Positions 36,009 through 45,351 of a stretch of 64,000 nt of DNA are shown here, piece after piece. The notes beneath the pieces were generated by a model. The model had not been told where the DNA came from. It made no database searches and saw only the letters and a program-made list of their open reading frames with translations. Made by a program: the position numbers and the translations under genes. Numbering within the stretch: position 1 is the stretch's first letter; the number at the start of each line of letters is the position of its first letter. Source of the DNA: Deferribacter autotrophicus (GTDB taxonomy: Bacteria > Chrysiogenota > Deferribacteres > Deferribacterales > Deferribacteraceae). Where the stretch lies: assembly GCF_008362905.1 (NCBI RefSeq), contig NZ_VFJB01000003.1:255501-319500 (forward strand). Reading direction: 5' to 3'.

Positions 36009-37316
36009 ATGAACCCATTAGCTCAAGAGTTAAACGAAATGATAGCAAAAGATAATGCATCTGTTTTAGAAATGTTGTCAAAACTTGGGAAAAATCTGTT
36101 TATGCCAAAAGGGATTTTAACACAGTCTGCAGAAGCAAAAGAGAAAGCTCATAAATTCAATGCAACAATCGGTATTGCTACTGAAAATAATGGCCCTATG
36201 TATCTTGATTGCATTTATGAGCCTTTAAATACATTTGAACCTAAAGATCTCTTCCCTTATGCACCTGCTACGGGAAAACCTGAGCTTAGAAAAGCCTGGA
36301 AAGAAAAAATGGTAAAAGAAAATCCTTCTTTGCAGGGCAAATACATCGGACTACCTATTGTTACAAATGCATTAACCCATGGGCTTAGCATTGTGGCTGA
36401 TTTATTTGTAGATGAAGGTGATTATGTGGTGACTCCCGATAAATTCTGGGGAAATTACAGGCTTACCTTTTCTGTTAGAAGAGGTGGTGAGATTGCTACT
36501 TTTGATACTTTTACAAAAGAGGGTAAGTTTAATGTAAATGGTTTGATAGAAAAAGTAAAAGAATGTGGTGAGGCTAGAGGTAAGGTTATTATTTTGTTGA
36601 ATTTCCCTAATAACCCTTCAGGGTATATGCCTACAGTGGAAGAAGCAGAAGCTATAGCCAATGGGCTTGTTAAGCTTGCTGATGAAGGGATAAAAATTAT
36701 TGCTGTGACAGATGATGCATATTTTGGACTATTTTATGAGGATTCAATAAAAGAATCAATTTTTGGTTTACTTGCCAATAAATCTGAAAATCTGTTGGCT
36801 ATTAAATTAGATGGGGCTACTAAAGAGGAGTATGTTTGGGGTTTTCGTGTGGGCTTTATCACATTTGCAGCTACAACTAATGAGCCTCAAGAAGGGATGT
36901 TAACGGCATTGGAGAAAAAGGTTGCAGGTCTTATCAGAGGTACAATTTCAAACTGCCCTCATCCATCACAAACTTTTGTTTTAAGAGCTATAAATCATCC
37001 TGATTTTGCTAAGCAGAAAGCAGAAAAATATGAAATTATGAAAGCAAGGGCTTTAAAAGTTAAAGAAGTTCTGGATAGTGGAAAATATGTGGATGAATTT
37101 GAATATTATCCATTTAATTCTGGTTATTTTATGTGTTTAAAGTTGAAAAATGTGGAAGCTGAAGCATTGAGAGTACATCTTCTTGATAAATACGGTGTTG
37201 GCACAATTTCCGTAAACAAAACCGATTTAAGAATTGCGTTCAGTTGTATAGAAGTTGAGCAAGTAGAAGAACTATTTGATATTATTTATCAAGGGTGTAA
37301 GGATTTGAATAAATAA
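36009..37316 (+). CDS. Class I/II aminotransferase
   Basis: The protein of 435 residues is a fold-type I PLP aminotransferase. ILLNFPNNPSGYMPT is the cofactor-region N-N-P motif, VTDDAYFGLFYE the conserved D-x-Y, and IKLDGATKEEYVWGFRVGF contains the Schiff-base lysine and the arginine segment. The family resembles aspartate/aromatic aminotransferases, but the substrate is not clear. It is followed by a short gap and then yedF. Confidence 0.82.
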   Translation: MNPLAQELNEMIAKDNASVLEMLSKLGKNLFMPKGILTQSAEAKEKAHKFNATIGIATENNGPMYLDCIYEPLNTFEPKDLFPYAPATGKPELRKAWKEKMVKENPSLQGKYIGLPIVTNALTHGLSIVADLFVDEGDYVVTPDKFWGNYRLTFSVRRGGEIATFDTFTKEGKFNVNGLIEKVKECGEARGKVIILLNFPNNPSGYMPTVEEAEAIANGLVKLADEGIKIIAVTDDAYFGLFYEDSIKESIFGLLANKSENLLAIKLDGATKEEYVWGFRVGFITFAATTNEPQEGMLTALEKKVAGLIRGTISNCPHPSQTFVLRAINHPDFAKQKAEKYEIMKARALKVKEVLDSGKYVDEFEYYPFNSGYFMCLKLKNVEAEALRVHLLDKYGVGTISVNKTDLRIAFSCIEVEQVEELFDIIYQGCKDLNK

Positions 37317-37358
37317 GGGGGCTTTAAGCTTCCCTTTTTTTATATGGGGGATAATAGT

Positions 37359-37952
37359 ATGGTTGTCGATGCAAGAGGCAAAGCATGTCCAACACCTGTA
37401 ATTATGACAAAGAAAGCCCTTGAAGAGATTGAAGAGGGTGTGATAACTGTTTTGGTAGATAATGTTGCGTCAAAGGAGAATGTCTCAAAGTTTGCTGCAA
37501 GCCAAGGATTTACTTACGAGGTTGATGATAAAGGGGAGTATTTTGAAATTGTTATCGCAAAGGGGTACAAGTGTTCTCTTCCTCAAGACAGTGACAAAGA
37601 TAAAGAAGATGTCACAGCTAATCTTGTGATTCATGTAGGAAGCGACGCTATTGGTAATGGTAGTGATGAGCTTGGAAAATTATTAATGACAGGTTTTATT
37701 GAAAATATTATTAATATGGACTTTTTGCCTAAAACGGTGATTTTTGTAAATAGCGGAGTGTTTTTAACAACAAAAAATGAAAAGACAATTAATGCTTTGA
37801 AAGAACTGGAAAACAAAGGTGTAGAAATTCTAAGTTGTGGTACATGTTTAACCCATTTCAATTTGATGGATGATTTGAAGGTGGGTGAAGTTACTGACGC
37901 GTACAAAGTGATGCAGCGTTTGTTTTATGCAGATAAAATAATAAGGTTGTAG
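37359..37952 (+). CDS. yedF: Sulfurtransferase-like selenium metabolism protein YedF
   Basis: This 197-residue protein has an N-terminal TusA domain (MVVDARGKACPTPVIMTKKALEE, with the CPxP active cysteine) and a C-terminal DsrE-like domain (LVIHVGSDAIGNGSDELGKLLMTGFIENI, ILSCGTCLTHF). YedF genes of this type lie beside selD and are thought to act in selenium delivery. GGGGGA eight bases before 37359 fixes the start; an ATG at 37344 is less likely. It ends 5 bases before selD. Confidence 0.9.
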   Translation: MVVDARGKACPTPVIMTKKALEEIEEGVITVLVDNVASKENVSKFAASQGFTYEVDDKGEYFEIVIAKGYKCSLPQDSDKDKEDVTANLVIHVGSDAIGNGSDELGKLLMTGFIENIINMDFLPKTVIFVNSGVFLTTKNEKTINALKELENKGVEILSCGTCLTHFNLMDDLKVGEVTDAYKVMQRLFYADKIIRL

Positions 37953-37957
37953 GGGTT

Positions 37958-38986
37958 ATGATTAAGCTTACACATCTTGCAAAAGCTGCCGGGTGAGCAG
38001 CTAAAATAGGTCCGGAGGACCTAAACAAAACACTTAATGGATTGAAGTATTACCGGTCTGACAATCTTATTGTGGGCTTTGAAACTAATGATGATGCTGG
38101 TGTGTATAAAATCAGTGATGACAAATATTTAGTTCAAACAGTGGATTTCATTACCCCAGTGGTTGATGACCCTTACACCTTCGGTAGAATTTCGGCAATT
38201 AATTCTTTAAGTGATGTTTATGCTATGGGAGGTACACCTCTTACTGCTCTTTCAATACTTATGTATAACTGTGATATAGATGCCGATATTATCAAAGCTA
38301 TGATGCAAGGTGCATGTGATGAACTATCAAAAGTTGGATGTACATTGCTTGGTGGGCATTCCGTGGATGACAATGAGGTGAAACTTGGGTTTGCCGTAAC
38401 TGGTATGATAAATGACGGCAAAGTCTTTAAGAACTGTACGGCAAAAGTTGGTAATGACATTATTTATACAAAGGCATTGGGCATAGGTATTGTTTCTACG
38501 GCCATAAAGGGTGAAATGGCAAAGAAGGATGAAATCGATGAAGTTACAAAGCTAATGCTTTTATCAAATTATGAAGCAAGTATTTTGATGAAAAAATATG
38601 ATGTATCAGCCTGTACTGATGTTACAGGTTTTGGGCTCGCTGGACACCTTTTTGAAGTAGCAAAAGGCTCGAATGTAACATTGGAAATAAATAGTAATCA
38701 GATAAATTACCTTGAATCAGCATTGCAGTATGCAAATATGGGAATAATTCCTGCAGGTGCATACTATAATAAACAGTATTTAGAATATAATGTGGATTAT
38801 TCTGCAGTAAAAGAAGAATACAAGATGTTACTTTTTGATCCTCAAACATCGGGTGGATTATTAATATTCGTTGATGAAGATGAATCCGGTAAGCTTTTAA
38901 ACGATTTATTCAAATCAGGCTATAAAGATGCGGCAGTTATTGGTAAAGTTGTAGATTTCTCCGAAAAATTCGTAATTTTTAAATGA
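37958..38986 (+). CDS. selD: Selenide, water dikinase, a selenoprotein with in-frame UGA
   Basis: The gene begins MIKLTHLAKAAG, then an in-frame TGA at 37994-37996, then AAKIGPEDL. In SelD this position is the active Cys/Sec, so the UGA is read as selenocysteine (residue 13) and the full protein has 342 residues. The remainder has the SelD pattern: TVDFITPVVDDPYTFGRISAINSLSDVYAMGG, LLGGHSVDDNEVK, VTGFGLAGHLFE and LLFDPQTSGGLLI. It makes selenophosphate from selenide and ATP. A frame starting at 38042 would lose the active site. A SECIS-like hairpin follows the UGA. Confidence 0.95.
38007..38023 (+). promoter_or_regulatory. Bacterial SECIS-like hairpin
   Basis: TAGGTCC-GGA-GGACCTA starts 10 bases after the in-frame UGA (37994-37996), the distance at which bacterial SECIS elements lie. 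It has a 7-bp stem and a small G-containing apical loop, as needed for SelB binding. It is inside the coding sequence of selD. Confidence 0.8.
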
Positions 38987-39024
38987 AACATGAAAAAGGG
39001 GAGATGGGGAAGTAGGGAGGTAAT

Positions 39025-39062
39025 AACGTTCCAACGTTCTAACGTTGGAACGTTCTAACGTT
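39025..39062. repeat. 8-bp AACGTT array, possible terminator between convergent genes
   Basis: Five AACGTT units occur at an exact 8-bp period (39025, 39033, 39041, 39049, 39057). The whole stretch is close to a palindrome. It lies between the selD stop and the transaldolase stop, and TTATTTATTTTT follows on the plus strand. The same octamer array is at 9943-10006. Confidence 0.75.
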
Positions 39063-39711
39063 ATTTATTTTTGGTGGCTTTTTCCCAATCAGCCAAAAAT
39101 TTTTCCAAACCAATATCTGTTAGAGGATGCTTAAATAGCTGCTTCAATACTTTAAAAGGGATTGTGGCAATATCAACACCATTTAATGCAGCTTCTTGTA
39201 CATGCATAGGATGACGAATACTTGCAGCGATTACTTCGGTATCAAAATCGTAATTAATTACAATTTCTTGACATGCAAGGACAATATCAAGCCCATTGTG
39301 ACCTATATCATCAAGTCTTCCTGCAAAAGGGCTAATATATCTTGCACCAGCCTTACAGGCTAAAAGGGCCTGATTTGGAGAAAAAATCAATGTCATATTT
39401 ACATCAATCCCTTCCTGGGTAAGAATATATGTAGCTTTCAAACCTTCTTCAGTAAATGGTATTTTCACCACCACGTTTTCATCAAGTTTTGCAAGCTCTC
39501 TTGCTTCTTTAAGCATTCCTTCCAAATCAGTAGCTATTACTTCAGCACTTACTGGCCCTTGGACAATATCACAAATTTCTTTGATGGTTGATTTCAAATC
39601 TCTATTTTCTTTTGCAATTAAGCTTGGATTTGTAGTAACACCATCCACTACTCCATAGGACACAGCTTCTTTTATTTCTTCAATATTTGCTGTATCTAAG
39701 AATATTTTCAT
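39061..39711 (-). CDS. tal: Transaldolase, TalC/MipB type
   Basis: The protein of 216 residues is a short-form transaldolase. It begins [17 protein letters not shown], then [31 protein letters not shown] with the Schiff-base lysine near residue 84, [14 protein letters not shown] and [13 protein letters not shown]. It transfers dihydroxyacetone units in the non-oxidative pentose phosphate pathway; fructose-6-phosphate aldolase activity is an alternative for this subfamily. It overlaps the preceding small gene by four bases. Confidence 0.9.
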   Translation of the reverse strand: MKIFLDTANIEEIKEAVSYGVVDGVTTNPSLIAKENRDLKSTIKEICDIVQGPVSAEVIATDLEGMLKEARELAKLDENVVVKIPFTEEGLKATYILTQEGIDVNMTLIFSPNQALLACKAGARYISPFAGRLDDIGHNGLDIVLACQEIVINYDFDTEVIAASIRHPMHVQEAALNGVDIATIPFKVLKQLFKHPLTDIGLEKFLADWEKATKNK

Positions 39712-39959
39712 GATTCACCTCTCTTTTCTTTTACTTTAGCTATAAATTTATCCATACAATCTTTAGAACAGAAATAATAAATTTTATCGTAATATTTCAC
39801 TTTGTATGGAGTAGTTTTTTCAATATAAATACCACAGATTTCATCCTTTTCAAGGTCAACTGATTCTTCAATTTCTCCCTTTTTACTTTCAACCTGCTTC
39901 TTTCTGAATAATGTAAATGCTAAGTAAATTAAAATGGCAGTAATTAGAAATTTCAACAT
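39708..39959 (-). CDS. Small membrane-anchored protein with YHS/TRASH-like metal site
   Basis: This 83-residue protein has an N-terminal membrane segment ([17 protein letters not shown]), a charged linker and a C-terminal [27 protein letters not shown], which resembles a YHS/TRASH-type metal-binding fold with cysteines in C-x(22-24)-C-x3-C spacing. Such PP0621-like proteins are common but uncharacterised. It is coupled to its neighbours: the start touches the jag stop and the end overlaps tal. Confidence 0.7.
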   Translation of the reverse strand: MLKFLITAILIYLAFTLFRKKQVESKKGEIEESVDLEKDEICGIYIEKTTPYKVKYYDKIYYFCSKDCMDKFIAKVKEKRGES

Positions 39960-40591
39960 TATTTAATATCCTCAGGTATTATGTAAATTGTTTTTATATT
40001 GCCATCACCGTAACTCTCAGTCCTTACACCGGAAATAGATTTCAAAGCAGTATGTATTTCTTTTCTTACCATTGGTATCATTGGCGGAAGCTTTTCAACC
40101 CTTCTTGTTTTCTTTACTTTATTAGCAAGCTCGATTGCCCTGTTTTTCAAATCTTCAATAACTCTTTTTCTGTAATTTTCCACATCTACAAGTATCTTAA
40201 TATCGCTTTTTTCATCTACGTTCAAAAGACGTTCTACTAAAAACTGGAGAGCTTCAAGAGTTTGTCCCATTTTTCCAATGAGCAGGCTTGAGTCCGGTGA
40301 TTGAATATTTAAAGTGTAGTATGGATAATCTTCGATAACTTCAATATGGAAGTCTTCAAAACCTGCTTTTTCAAGAATTTCAGCTAATATAACCTTTGAT
40401 CTTCTCTTAAGGTACTCATTATCATCAAATTTTATTTTTATTTTTGCATTTTTTTTACCAAAACCAAAAAGCCCCTTTGAACCTTTTTCAATAATCTCTA
40501 TTTCTATATATTCTCTAGGTATTTTGTGTTGTATTAAAAAGTTATTTATTGCTTCATCAACTGTACTTCCTTCCACCTCATAATATTTCAT
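39959..40591 (-). CDS. jag: RNA-binding protein Jag/KhpB (SpoIIIJ-associated)
   Basis: The protein of 210 residues has the Jag N-terminal domain (MKYYEVEGSTVDEAINNFL ... GSKGLFGFGKK), a KH domain (SLLIGKMGQTLEALQFLVERLLN) and a C-terminal R3H domain (LPPMIPMVRKEIHTAL). It binds RNA and is usually encoded beside yidC. The open frame extends to 40603, but 40591 gives the typical start. It lies 8 bases after yidC. Confidence 0.92.
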   Translation of the reverse strand: MKYYEVEGSTVDEAINNFLIQHKIPREYIEIEIIEKGSKGLFGFGKKNAKIKIKFDDNEYLKRRSKVILAEILEKAGFEDFHIEVIEDYPYYTLNIQSPDSSLLIGKMGQTLEALQFLVERLLNVDEKSDIKILVDVENYRKRVIEDLKNRAIELANKVKKTRRVEKLPPMIPMVRKEIHTALKSISGVRTESYGDGNIKTIYIIPEDIK

Positions 40592-40599
40592 GACACTCC

Positions 40600-42114
40600 T
40601 CACGCAGTTTTCTTATTAATAAAATACTGCTGAATAATAGATAGGACATTGTTTGTAAGCCAATAAATTACAAGTCCTGATGGGAAGTTTAAGAAAAGGA
40701 ATGTAAAAATTACTGGCATAAGCATAAATATTTTTTGTTGGGTTGGATCACCAGCTTGTGGTGTCATTTTTTGTTGTATGAACATAGTTACACCCATGAG
40801 AATTGGAGTAATATAATATGGGTCCTTCATTGATAGGTCAGTAATCCATCCGAAAAATGGAGAACCTTTTAGTTCTATTGAAACAAGGAGCGCTCTATAA
40901 AGCGCGAAGAATATTGGAATTTGTATTATCATTGGGAGGCATCCACCCATTGGGTTGACACCATGTTTTCTATAAAGCTCCATCATTGCAGCATTCATCT
41001 TTTGAGGGTCGCCTTTAAATTTTTCTCTAATTTTCTGAATCTCAGGCTGAATTTTTTGCATTTTTTTCATAGAAGTCATGCTTTTTATTGTGAGAGGGTA
41101 TGTGATGAGTTTTATAAGAATAGTTAAAATGATAATGGCAACACCATAATTATGAATGAATTTGTAAAAGAAATTCATGAGATTTAACATAGGGATAGCA
41201 AGAAAAGAGAAAACTCCAAAATCTATACTTTTCTCAAATTTGTAACCTAAACTTTTTAATAATTTGTATTCCTTTGGACCGGTAAAAAGAGCCAATTTAA
41301 ACTCTTTATTAGCATGTGGATTTAAAGTAATGTCTACGACACCTTTAATTATGGCAGAGTCTTTATATTTTGAAATAATTCCTTGCTCAAAGAAATCAGC
41401 AGCTGAAGCAAAGAGGAAATATTTAGATGTAAAACCGATCCACAAAGGTTTTTTTACTACTACATCCTCTTTTATTTTTTTTGGTTTTTGTTTATAAACT
41501 TTTTTTCCATCAAACATTAAAGGCCCTTCAAAGGTGTAGCGACTCTCTTCAAATCCTTCTCCTAAATCTGGGCCGATTTCTACTATCAAAGGTAGTCTGA
41601 CACTCTTATCCCCAGTATTTGCAATCTTGAGAGTGTAATTTATTAAATAATTTTTGTTATCAATTTCATATTTTTTTGAGATTACGATATCATTCAAAAA
41701 ACAGTTAAAATTAACAGTAGTTTTATCTTTAGATTTCTGAATTGAATAATCTACTTTATCAAATGTTAGATCTTTTAATCTAAAATAGTTTTCATTTCCA
41801 TCTTTGAAGACAACTTTACCAATATTTTTGTCTTTATAACTTAAAATGCCAGCAGAGAAAATGTCTCCAGTGTTTTTGTCAAAATTTATTTCAAGGTAAT
41901 TAGTTTTGATAGAAATAGTTTCTATTGATTTTGCTTGTACGACATTAGTTTGCTCTGGCGTGGGGACTTTGACAGTTTTTACAGCTTTTTCTTCTTTTGT
42001 TTGGACGGTTTGATTATCTGGGGCAACTTGTTGTGGAGTTGGTGCGAACATAAATTGAAAAATCATTAAAACCAGTAAACTTAATAAAACAGCAAGTAGT
42101 GTTCTTTTATCCAT
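40600..42114 (-). CDS. yidC: Membrane protein insertase YidC
   Basis: This 504-residue Gram-negative-type YidC has an N-terminal membrane segment (LLAVLLSLLVLMIFQFMF), a large periplasmic domain (residues about 30-310) and five C-terminal membrane helices with NYGVAIIILTILIKLITYPLT, the positively charged SMKKMQKIQPEIQKIREKF loop and NPMGGCLPMIIQIPIFFALYRAL. It inserts and folds inner-membrane proteins. Confidence 0.96.
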   Translation of the reverse strand: MDKRTLLAVLLSLLVLMIFQFMFAPTPQQVAPDNQTVQTKEEKAVKTVKVPTPEQTNVVQAKSIETISIKTNYLEINFDKNTGDIFSAGILSYKDKNIGKVVFKDGNENYFRLKDLTFDKVDYSIQKSKDKTTVNFNCFLNDIVISKKYEIDNKNYLINYTLKIANTGDKSVRLPLIVEIGPDLGEGFEESRYTFEGPLMFDGKKVYKQKPKKIKEDVVVKKPLWIGFTSKYFLFASAADFFEQGIISKYKDSAIIKGVVDITLNPHANKEFKLALFTGPKEYKLLKSLGYKFEKSIDFGVFSFLAIPMLNLMNFFYKFIHNYGVAIIILTILIKLITYPLTIKSMTSMKKMQKIQPEIQKIREKFKGDPQKMNAAMMELYRKHGVNPMGGCLPMIIQIPIFFALYRALLVSIELKGSPFFGWITDLSMKDPYYITPILMGVTMFIQQKMTPQAGDPTQQKIFMLMPVIFTFLFLNFPSGLVIYWLTNNVLSIIQQYFINKKTA

Positions 42115-42134
42115 AAATTACAGCCTCCTCAAAT

Positions 42135-42362
42135 TCACTCAACAGGGTCATATCCGCCCTTGCTAAAAGGATTGCATCTTAATATTCTCCAGCAGGAAAG
42201 AATCATCCCTACAATTAAACCTTTTTTAATGATAGCTTCTTTTGTGTATTGAGAACAAGTTGGGTAAAATCTACAATTTCTCCCTAGAAAAGGGGACAAT
42301 AATACTTGGTAAATATCAATTAGCCTGATTATTAATTTCTTGAAAAATTTGTTTAACATCAT
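42135..42362 (-). CDS. yidD: Membrane protein insertion efficiency factor YidD
   Basis: The protein of 75 residues has the YidD pattern [31 protein letters not shown] and [18 protein letters not shown]. It is an amphipathic membrane-associated helper of YidC. Its start lies inside rnpA (47-base overlap), the usual arrangement for this pair; 42362 and 42359 are both ATG. Confidence 0.94.
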   Translation of the reverse strand: MMLNKFFKKLIIRLIDIYQVLLSPFLGRNCRFYPTCSQYTKEAIIKKGLIVGMILSCWRILRCNPFSKGGYDPVE

Positions 42363-42663
42363 TTTCTAATTCACTAAAATTTGCCTTTTCTACTCCTCGT
42401 TTTGCAATTATAACTAAATGCACGTTATCTGGCAAAGAGTATTTGTTTAATCTGAATATTTCTCTTAAGCGTCGTTTAACTTTGTTTCTAACAACAGCTT
42501 TTTTACTAATTTTTTTACTAACAACAAAGCCAGCTTTTCTACCTTTTGAAAAAGTATAACATACATTTACAAAGCAACCCTTAATCCAGCGGCCATTTGC
42601 AAAAACATTGTCAAACTCTTTCTTTTTTCTGAGCCTTTCATCTTTTTTAAAGGTAAATTTCAT
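42316..42663 (-). CDS. rnpA: Ribonuclease P protein component
   Basis: This 115-residue basic protein has the RNase P signature near [27 protein letters not shown] and begins with [19 protein letters not shown]. It is the protein partner of the RNase P ribozyme for tRNA 5' maturation. It follows rpmH closely, as in nearly all bacteria. Confidence 0.95.
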   Translation of the reverse strand: MKFTFKKDERLRKKKEFDNVFANGRWIKGCFVNVCYTFSKGRKAGFVVSKKISKKAVVRNKVKRRLREIFRLNKYSLPDNVHLVIIAKRGVEKANFSELENDVKQIFQEINNQAN

Positions 42664-42666
42664 TCA

Positions 42667-42810
42667 TTAAACAGTTAATCTTTTGCGCCCTTTTGCTCTT
42701 CTTCTTTTTAAAACAAGTCTACCGCCACGTGTTTTCATTCTTGCTCTGAATCCATGTTTACGCTTTCTTTTAAGATTACTTGGTTTTTTTAATGTCAACA
42801 TTTGAGCCAT
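42667..42810 (-). CDS. rpmH: 50S ribosomal protein L34
   Basis: This 47-residue protein, [20 protein letters not shown] and onward, is the very basic L34 with the [21 protein letters not shown] core. The start at 42810 has GGAGG nine bases upstream; an internal ATG at 42801 would be too far from it. It is the first gene of rpmH-rnpA-yidD-yidC-jag. dnaA, often the divergent neighbour, is replaced here by pdxA. Confidence 0.96.
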   Translation of the reverse strand: MAQMLTLKKPSNLKRKRKHGFRARMKTRGGRLVLKRRRAKGRKRLTV

Positions 42811-43003
42811 TTATACACACCTCCATTTTTTAGAGCGCACGATTATATATATCAATATCCTATTTGTCAACACGATTGTAATCCCGACATTACCTTTTTT
42901 TCTTAAAGTGTCCAATACTTATTATAAAAAGAATTTTGTGAGTGAAAATAGTATTTATGAATTGTTGTTGATTAATATTTTAAGAAATATATAATTTGTG
43001 ATT

Positions 43004-43969
43004 ATGGAAAAGATAAAGATTGCAGTTACAATTGGTGACCCAGCAGGAATAGGTCCAGAAATTTGTTGTAAGTTAATAAATGAGGGAATACATCTTGATG
43101 GATGTGAAATTTTATTTGTCGGTAATAAAAAGATACTTGATGAAACCTTTAAAAGGGTTCTACAAAGCCATAAATTAAAAGATTATAAAATTGTTGAGCC
43201 TGATGAAGCTGTAAAATTTGATGCTATAGAGTTTGGAAAGATAAAAAAAGAGTATGGAAGATTGTCCATGCTTTTTGTGGAAAAGGCTGTAAAGATGGCA
43301 ATGAGAGGTGAAGTGGACGCAGTGGTAACATGTCCAATAAATAAAAGAGCGATACAGCTAGCTGGTTATAAATTTCCTGGTCATACTGAGTTTTTAGGTT
43401 TTCTTACAGGTTCAAATGATTACAGTATGATGCTTGTAGGAGATAGGGTAAAAGTTGTGCTTGTCACAACTCATTTACCGATAAAAGAGGTAGCCAAGAG
43501 TATTGATAAAGAGAAAATAAAAAAGGCCATTATAAATGCACATAATGCTGGTAGATTTTTTGGGAAAGCAATTCCAAAAATTGCTGTTTGTGGGTTGAAT
43601 CCTCATGCTGGAGATGAGGGAGCCCTTGGGGATGAGGAGTTAAAAATTATAAGGCCTGCCGTCGACGAGATGGAAAGGGATGGTTTTGATGTGAGCGGTC
43701 CGTATCCTGCTGATTCTTTATTTCCAAAGGTGTTGAAAGGGGAGTTTGATTTTGTGGTGTGTATGTATCACGATCAGGGATTAATTCCTGTAAAAATGGA
43801 AAGTTTTGGTGCGGCAGTGAATGTTACACTGAATTTGCCTATAATTAGGACATCAGTTGATCATGGTACAGCCTTTGATATTGCAGGTAAAAACCTCGCA
43901 AATAATTTTAGTTTAAAAAAAGCAATAGAAGTTGCAGTGGGAATGGTGAAAAATGTTAAATCTGCTTAA
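43004..43969 (+). CDS. pdxA: 4-hydroxythreonine-4-phosphate dehydrogenase
   Basis: The protein of 321 residues begins MEKIKIAVTIGDPAGIGPEI, the PdxA hallmark. Metal-binding histidines are in FPGHTEFLGFLTG, VCMYHDQGLIPVKM and VDHGTAFDIAGK. It acts in pyridoxal-phosphate synthesis by the DXP-dependent route. A GTG at 42998 is a weaker start. It overlaps rsmA by 17 bases. Confidence 0.94.
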   Translation: MEKIKIAVTIGDPAGIGPEICCKLINEGIHLDGCEILFVGNKKILDETFKRVLQSHKLKDYKIVEPDEAVKFDAIEFGKIKKEYGRLSMLFVEKAVKMAMRGEVDAVVTCPINKRAIQLAGYKFPGHTEFLGFLTGSNDYSMMLVGDRVKVVLVTTHLPIKEVAKSIDKEKIKKAIINAHNAGRFFGKAIPKIAVCGLNPHAGDEGALGDEELKIIRPAVDEMERDGFDVSGPYPADSLFPKVLKGEFDFVVCMYHDQGLIPVKMESFGAAVNVTLNLPIIRTSVDHGTAFDIAGKNLANNFSLKKAIEVAVGMVKNVKSA

Positions 43970-44762
43970 GGCATATAAGCTTGAGTTTCAAAAAACCAAA
44001 AAGTCGTTAGGACAGCATTTTCTTACTAATAAACATATTATTTCTGAGATTGTGGATAATCTAGAATTGAAACCTGATGAAAATGTTGTGGAAATTGGTC
44101 CTGGGTGTGGAGTGGTAACCTATGAATTATTGCAGAAAGATATTAATGTAACAGTTGTTGATATTGATGAACAGGTCTGTGATTTTCTTGATAGGTATCT
44201 GCATTTTTACAAAAATCTAAAGATTATCAATAAAGATTTTCTTGCGATTAATAGGGGTGAGTTGCCTGATGGTAAGTTAAAATTCGTGGGGAATTTACCC
44301 TATAATGTATCTGTGAAAATTTTAGAAAAATGTGTGGAGTTTATTGATGATGTGGATTTGATGGTTTTTATGTTTCAAAAGGAAGTGGCTGATAGGATAA
44401 TAAGTGAGCCAAACTCTAAGACATATTCTTCCCTTTCCGTGTTTTGCCAATATTATTTTGATATAAAAAGAGTGAGAAATATTTCCGGATCAAATTTCTG
44501 GCCAAATACAAAAGTAACATCTACCATATTGAAATTTGTTCCTAGAAAAAGGTTTTTTGACGATGTTTCGGTTGAAAAAGAATTTTTCAAGTTTGTTATG
44601 GCGGCGTTTAAAAGCAAGCGTAAGACTTTGAAAAACAATTTGAGTTTTTTAAGTAAAGAGCAGAAAGATATTATTGATGAATTGTTGGGTGAAAAGATAA
44701 GGGGGGAGCAACTTAGTTTGGACGATTTTATCAGATTGTTTAGAAGATTGTATGCTAGATAA
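43953..44762 (+). CDS. rsmA: 16S rRNA dimethyladenosine transferase RsmA/KsgA
   Basis: This 269-residue methyltransferase has KKSLGQHFLTNKHI near the start, the SAM site VVEIGPGCGVVTYELL, and the catalytic FVGNLPYNVSVKIL (N-L-P-Y). It dimethylates two adenines near the 3' end of 16S rRNA during 30S assembly. Other possible starts, such as one near FQKTKKSLGQH, cannot be excluded. It overlaps the next gene by 11 bases. Confidence 0.94.
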   Translation: MLNLLKAYKLEFQKTKKSLGQHFLTNKHIISEIVDNLELKPDENVVEIGPGCGVVTYELLQKDINVTVVDIDEQVCDFLDRYLHFYKNLKIINKDFLAINRGELPDGKLKFVGNLPYNVSVKILEKCVEFIDDVDLMVFMFQKEVADRIISEPNSKTYSSLSVFCQYYFDIKRVRNISGSNFWPNTKVTSTILKFVPRKRFFDDVSVEKEFFKFVMAAFKSKRKTLKNNLSFLSKEQKDIIDELLGEKIRGEQLSLDDFIRLFRRLYAR

Positions 44763-45351
44763 GAAGCTAACTGATTATACCTTTACGGTGGTGGATACTG
44801 AAACTACAGGTTTAAGTCCTTATAAAGGGGCGAGGCTTGTAGAAATAGGAGCGGTTAAAATTTATCCAGGTTTATCCATTCGGTTTGACAAAGGGTTCTC
44901 TACATTGATAAATCCAGAAAAGCCTATCCCTCCTGCAGCTTATAAAATACATAAAATTAGTGATGAAGTTGTGGCTGATGCTCCGAAAATCCATGAAGTA
45001 TTACCGCATTTTAGCAAATTTGTTGAGAATACTGTTTTTGTAGCGCACAATGCATCATTTGATTTTAAGTTTATTGATTACTTTTATAAAACATACAACA
45101 TGTCATGTCCTTTAATAGCTGTGGTTGATACTTTAAAGATTGCAAGAAAGGTTATAAAAGGCTTAAAAAGTTATAGCCTGGACTCTTTGATAGATTATTT
45201 TCAAATAAAAATGAGTTTTCCAGGTAGTTACAGGCATAGAGCAATTTTTGATGCTGCACATACAGCTGTAATTTTTAAAAAATTGCTTGATTATCTATTA
45301 AAAGAGAATAGCACTATTTCTTTATATGAACTCATTTACTATTTTCATTGA
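44752..45351 (+). CDS. DnaQ-like DEDDh 3'-5' exonuclease
   Basis: The protein of 199 residues has the three exonuclease motifs: TVVDTETTGLSP (Exo I), VAHNASFDFKFID (Exo II) and HRAIFDAAHTAVIF (Exo IIIh). It resembles the epsilon proofreading subunit but lacks extra domains, so it may act in proofreading or repair. Its end overlaps the convergent gene at 45345 by 7 bases. Confidence 0.88.
   Translation: MLDKKLTDYTFTVVDTETTGLSPYKGARLVEIGAVKIYPGLSIRFDKGFSTLINPEKPIPPAAYKIHKISDEVVADAPKIHEVLPHFSKFVENTVFVAHNASFDFKFIDYFYKTYNMSCPLIAVVDTLKIARKVIKGLKSYSLDSLIDYFQIKMSFPGSYRHRAIFDAAHTAVIFKKLLDYLLKENSTISLYELIYYFH

Noticed and set aside
38042-38986. selD as a truncated or broken gene starting at 38042
   Set aside because: The upstream in-frame TGA sits at the SelD active-site position with a hairpin after it, so it is selenocysteine rather than a nonsense mutation.
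42811-43003. Chromosomal origin next to rpmH
   Set aside because: rpmH-rnpA-yidD-yidC-jag is often near oriC, but there is no dnaA and no TTATCCACA-type boxes in this spacer.
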